From: Candidatus Latescibacterota bacterium
GTDB lineage: Bacteria; Latescibacterota; UBA2968
DNA: 64,000 nucleotides
NCBI GenBank assembly: GCA_022823725.1
Contig: JAJEHL010000016.1
Location: 177,331-241,330, forward strand
Direction of reading: 5' to 3'
In this document: positions 61,553 through 64,000 of the stretch, one piece after another
Numbering within the stretch: position 1 is the stretch's first letter
Layout: each line of letters opens with the position of its first letter
Notes under the pieces: generated by a model
Database searches by the model: none
Seen by the model: the letters and a program-made list of their open reading frames with translations, nothing else
What the model was told of the DNA's origin: nothing
Made by a program: the position numbers and the translations under genes

Positions 61553-62779
61553 TTACTCTCCCGCGCACTCTTGCACAACATCTGATTCCATATTTACAAA
61601 CGTGTTCCCCTCAATCACTGTTCCGCGTGCTTCGTGCTCAATCGCAATCCCCACCTTCTGCTTTTCTTCCCCCGAATCCTCAATCCGATTATCCCGAATC
61701 TCCACATCGTACGTCGTACCTCGAATCTCAATCCCATACCCATTCTCGGCAAAACCATTATCGCGGATCACACACGAATGAATCGCATTTCTGTGCGCCC
61801 CTCGAAACTCGGATAAAGGCGTCCGAAACAAAATCCCAACCTTGTGATTACTCGCAATCTCGCAATTGACAATGCGGTTATCCGTATCTCTGTGCCCAAT
61901 TGAAATGCCAAAATCCCGATTGTCCAAACACGCGCAATTCTCGGCCACACCATCCGACACACCCCAGCAAAAGAAAATACCCTGACTATTGCCCGTTGAC
62001 CTGCAATTGAGAAACCGCGGCCGCTGCGACCCACTTCCCGGGTGAAATCCCAGATTGGCATTGTTCTCCGACACGCAATTTTCAAAAACAAAATCATCGC
62101 AAACCTGAAAACTGAACCCATCGCCATTGTAATTGCGCGCCGTCACATTCCGAAACGTATAGCGGTGGCAACGCTGTAGAAACACCGCACCAGAATAATT
62201 CCCATTAATCTCTTCATTCTCCCCCATATTGCCATCCAGAACTATATTCTCAATCGCGACATCGCAAACCCCTTCTTCCGCCGTCAAAATGGGAAAAATC
62301 GTCGCCAGCGTCGCCCGTTCATCCAGCCACATATTTTTGTACACGCGCTTACTAAGCGAAATCACCCGCCCCTCAATCGCCGTCACCGTATCTTTCACCA
62401 CCGTCATCCCGGACTTGCCATAAGACCGCAACATCACCCCGCATCCCACGCCAAACCCACGCACATTCTCCACCTCGACCCGCGCCTCATACCAATCGGA
62501 ATCCCGCACCAGAGGCGTCACAACCCCCTCGGCCTTCTTCAGCACCGTCTCGCTACCCGACCCGCGCACCGTCAAATTTGGATGCAGATAAAGCGCGTTC
62601 CGCATCGTATATATCCCGGGCAAAATCTGCAAAATACCGCCGCCCAGCCGGTGCAAGTAATCCGCACCAGCCTGCAAAACCCGATCATCACTCCCCTGCA
62701 AATCCCCCTCGCCCTGCCCCACCGTCAACACCATCTCTCGCCGCTCTGTCATAGGCCGATTAGCAGAAAAATCTAACAT
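61553..62779 (-). CDS. Right-handed parallel beta-helix protein
   Basis: A 408-residue protein with many repeated beta-helix coils, such as NIVLDGNMGENEEING, NYNGDGFSFQVCDDFVFENC and NCRSTGNSQGIFFCWGVSDG. The fold is that of pectate lyases, alginate epimerases and related enzymes. It starts with a short domain PMTERREMVLTVGQGEGDLQ, then GGILQILPGIYTMRNALYLH, typical of pectate-lyase-3-like coils. There is no signal peptide, which is unusual for a secreted lyase, so it may act on intracellular fragments or be non-enzymatic. It precedes the SDR gene by six bases. Confidence 0.83.
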   Translation of the reverse strand: MLDFSANRPMTERREMVLTVGQGEGDLQGSDDRVLQAGADYLHRLGGGILQILPGIYTMRNALYLHPNLTVRGSGSETVLKKAEGVVTPLVRDSDWYEARVEVENVRGFGVGCGVMLRSYGKSGMTVVKDTVTAIEGRVISLSKRVYKNMWLDERATLATIFPILTAEEGVCDVAIENIVLDGNMGENEEINGNYSGAVFLQRCHRYTFRNVTARNYNGDGFSFQVCDDFVFENCVSENNANLGFHPGSGSQRPRFLNCRSTGNSQGIFFCWGVSDGVAENCACLDNRDFGISIGHRDTDNRIVNCEIASNHKVGILFRTPLSEFRGAHRNAIHSCVIRDNGFAENGYGIEIRGTTYDVEIRDNRIEDSGEEKQKVGIAIEHEARGTVIEGNTFVNMESDVVQECAGE

Positions 62780-62886
62780 ATCAACGCTCTTTTCTATTTT
62801 TGTTGTGTGCCTGGGTCAATCTCAAAATTCTTCGCATCCGAACCCCTGGTAGGGACTCTCCGACCTCGTAGCCAGTTCGGGGAGCT

Positions 62887-64000
62887 TTAACGGGTCGCCT
62901 GATAGTTTGTCAAATTGCCCGCGGGTATGCCCCCATAATCCTCCACCCGTTTGTTGTCCCGGTCGCTCTCGTGATGCGGAGGCGTGTAGGTTAGCATCAC
63001 ATCTTGAGCCGTGAAGGTCGCTTCTGCCCGACCCGTCCATTTCAGGTCTATTGTCACCGTGTTTCTGTCATTGGCGAGGTAATTTTCTCTTTGAGGACGA
63101 ACGCCTTCGATGGTTATCGCACCCTGCACACCCTGTATCGAGACCGCGTAGGCATCGAAGGGAACCTCTGTGGACGGGCTCAGTTTCTCGTTGTAGATCA
63201 ACTTTAGTTCCCCCGTATAAGAGCCTGTGCTTATTTCCTCTGTTTCCAGCGTCATGCCTATCAGCGTTGGCGGTGTTCGGTCTGGTGGCAGAAAATCCGG
63301 CAGTGGCGTGTTGCGAATCGTTTCCCATTCTGCACGGAGATTGTTTAGCCAGGCAGGGATAGTTCCGAGACGCAATTCGAGTTGTGCTTCAAAAAGAGAT
63401 TCTGGCTCAACCGCACTACCCTGAGATTCGTTAAGCCGGACAGTGCTTTCATTGAAGGTGGCCGTATTGCCGTGAAAGCCAACGATAATGGGATTTATCA
63501 CAACGCGGCCCTGTTGATCAGGACCCTGATTCCAAAAATCATAGTGTTTCGATTCTGGTCCCTGATGAAAATTCCAGGCCACAAAATGTCCGAGGTGATG
63601 AGGGCAATTCCGTGAGCAGACACCGCTGCTGCCGCCCAGATTGCCGCCATTGGCGCGGTCAAACAGGGTAGCAATAGGTTCGCCGTTTCTTTGAGCGTGA
63701 AAATCAAGCGACGCGGGATAATCATAACGATAGTACACGTTTCCGGAGCGTGGACCCTGTATATTGGGACCGTGTTGATGCCTTGCGAGGTCTTCTGAAA
63801 GACCGATCCACGAGTGGTCCGTGTTCCCCAAAAAAGCAAAATGACCCTGATTTCCCGCAAGTGTGACGTGATAAACCGATATGGCTGATCCATTAATGCC
63901 CAGTGCGATACTGGTGTTGATAAACGAGACGCGCCGAACCCAGGAATTGACACAGCCTCTGAATTGGAGCATATACCAGCTATAATCGTGAATATAATTC
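62887..64000 (-). CDS. DUF4955-like secreted glycan-active protein with C-terminal Ig-like domain, partial
   Basis: The frame is still open at the window end, so the N-terminus lies outside. What is visible is about 370 residues. The first part has NYIHDYSWYMLQFRGCVNSW, VRRVSFINTSIALGINGSAI and DYPASLDFHAQRNGEPIATL, as in the DUF4955 C-terminal region of pectate-lyase-like proteins, with HHLGHFVAWNFHQGP. After residue 240 (counted from the visible start) comes a short Ig-like domain, PPTLIGMTLETEEISTG to VMLTYTPPHH, of the SwmB kind that ends with KRVEDYGGIPAG. An exported protein is likely, although its signal peptide is not in view. Confidence 0.75.
   Translation of the reverse strand, partial: NYIHDYSWYMLQFRGCVNSWVRRVSFINTSIALGINGSAISVYHVTLAGNQGHFAFLGNTDHSWIGLSEDLARHQHGPNIQGPRSGNVYYRYDYPASLDFHAQRNGEPIATLFDRANGGNLGGSSGVCSRNCPHHLGHFVAWNFHQGPESKHYDFWNQGPDQQGRVVINPIIVGFHGNTATFNESTVRLNESQGSAVEPESLFEAQLELRLGTIPAWLNNLRAEWETIRNTPLPDFLPPDRTPPTLIGMTLETEEISTGSYTGELKLIYNEKLSPSTEVPFDAYAVSIQGVQGAITIEGVRPQRENYLANDRNTVTIDLKWTGRAEATFTAQDVMLTYTPPHHESDRDNKRVEDYGGIPAGNLTNYQATR

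Overview
The window looks like the chromosome of a Gram-negative heterotroph that lives on algal or plant polysaccharides. It carries an outer-membrane PorV/PorQ-type beta-barrel, several lipobox lipoproteins and an E. coli-type FrdABCD fumarate reductase. It also carries many genes for uronic acids and sulfated sugars: KDG kinase, KDPG aldolase, mannonate dehydratase, a galacturonokinase-like GHMP kinase, a heparinase II/III-type lyase, a sulfatase, beta-helix proteins and a BNR_4 propeller. Gfo/Idh/MocA oxidoreductases, phytanoyl-CoA-type dioxygenases and amidohydrolases occur with them. This mix is what I associate with Candidatus Latescibacterota and neighbouring FCB or Poribacteria-like lineages. 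That placement is inference, since no rRNA gene is present. I saw no tRNA, rRNA, CRISPR array or insertion sequence.

Layout. 1-5.1 kb: an amidohydrolase (cut by the window edge), a 3-hydroxyisobutyrate-dehydrogenase-like gene, a divergent RraA-like gene, then the set kdgK > eda > ROK kinase. 5.1-11.6 kb, minus strand: a housekeeping block (YugP-type peptidase, fmt, yajC, tgt, divergent polysaccharide deacetylase, site-2 protease, PorV-like protein). 11.8-16.6 kb: a visibly more AT-rich island with a type II restriction-modification pair, a SlyD-like FKBP, a methyltransferase/AlkB pair, an orphan antitoxin-like gene and a Fic remnant. 16.6-20.5 kb: MORN-type lipoprotein, polA and an acetyltransferase. 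20.5-21.7 kb: a tryptophanyl-tRNA synthetase homologue with an internal deletion, preceded by its own promoter, a Trp-rich leader peptide and two intrinsic terminators. 21.7-25.8 kb: beta-propeller protein, DCC thioredoxin-like protein, oxidoreductase, VOC protein and lipoprotein. 26-29.3 kb: frdABCD behind a near-consensus promoter. 29.3-34.6 kb: SGNH hydrolase, heparinase-type lyase and GH13 protein. 34.7-38.4 kb: two tandem glnK-amt units, each ending in related terminators.

38.4-42.7 kb: a 2-hydroxyacid dehydrogenase, a single-chain MmeI-like (type IIL) restriction-modification enzyme and a small gene with its own promoter. 42.9-50.7 kb: sulfatase, esterase, IMPase, RidA-like protein, nucleotidyltransferase with galacturonokinase, and mannonate dehydratase. 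50.7-53.4 kb: a 41-residue membrane microprotein, a diheme cytochrome c, an esterase, and a minus-strand transcription unit bounded by a consensus promoter and a strong terminator that holds no convincing gene. 53.4-58.7 kb: a PhyH-HEAT fusion, a BNR_4 protein, a 77-bp cloverleaf-like palindrome, a membrane protein with a winged-helix regulator, a TPR protein and an orphan antitoxin. 58.7-64 kb: oxidoreductase, amidohydrolase, SDR, a beta-helix protein and a DUF4955-like secreted protein cut by the window end.

Working together: lyases, sulfatase and esterases would release uronates. Mannonate dehydratase, KdgK and Eda would take KDG to pyruvate and glyceraldehyde-3-phosphate. The galacturonokinase/nucleotidyltransferase pair could instead salvage galacturonate into a UDP-sugar. 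Fumarate reductase could serve as an electron sink, and the duplicated GlnK-Amt units serve ammonium uptake. The most unusual items are the Trp attenuator in front of a TrpRS that lacks KMSKS, the plant-like galacturonokinase, the unexplained transcript at 52.9-53.2 kb and the cloverleaf palindrome.
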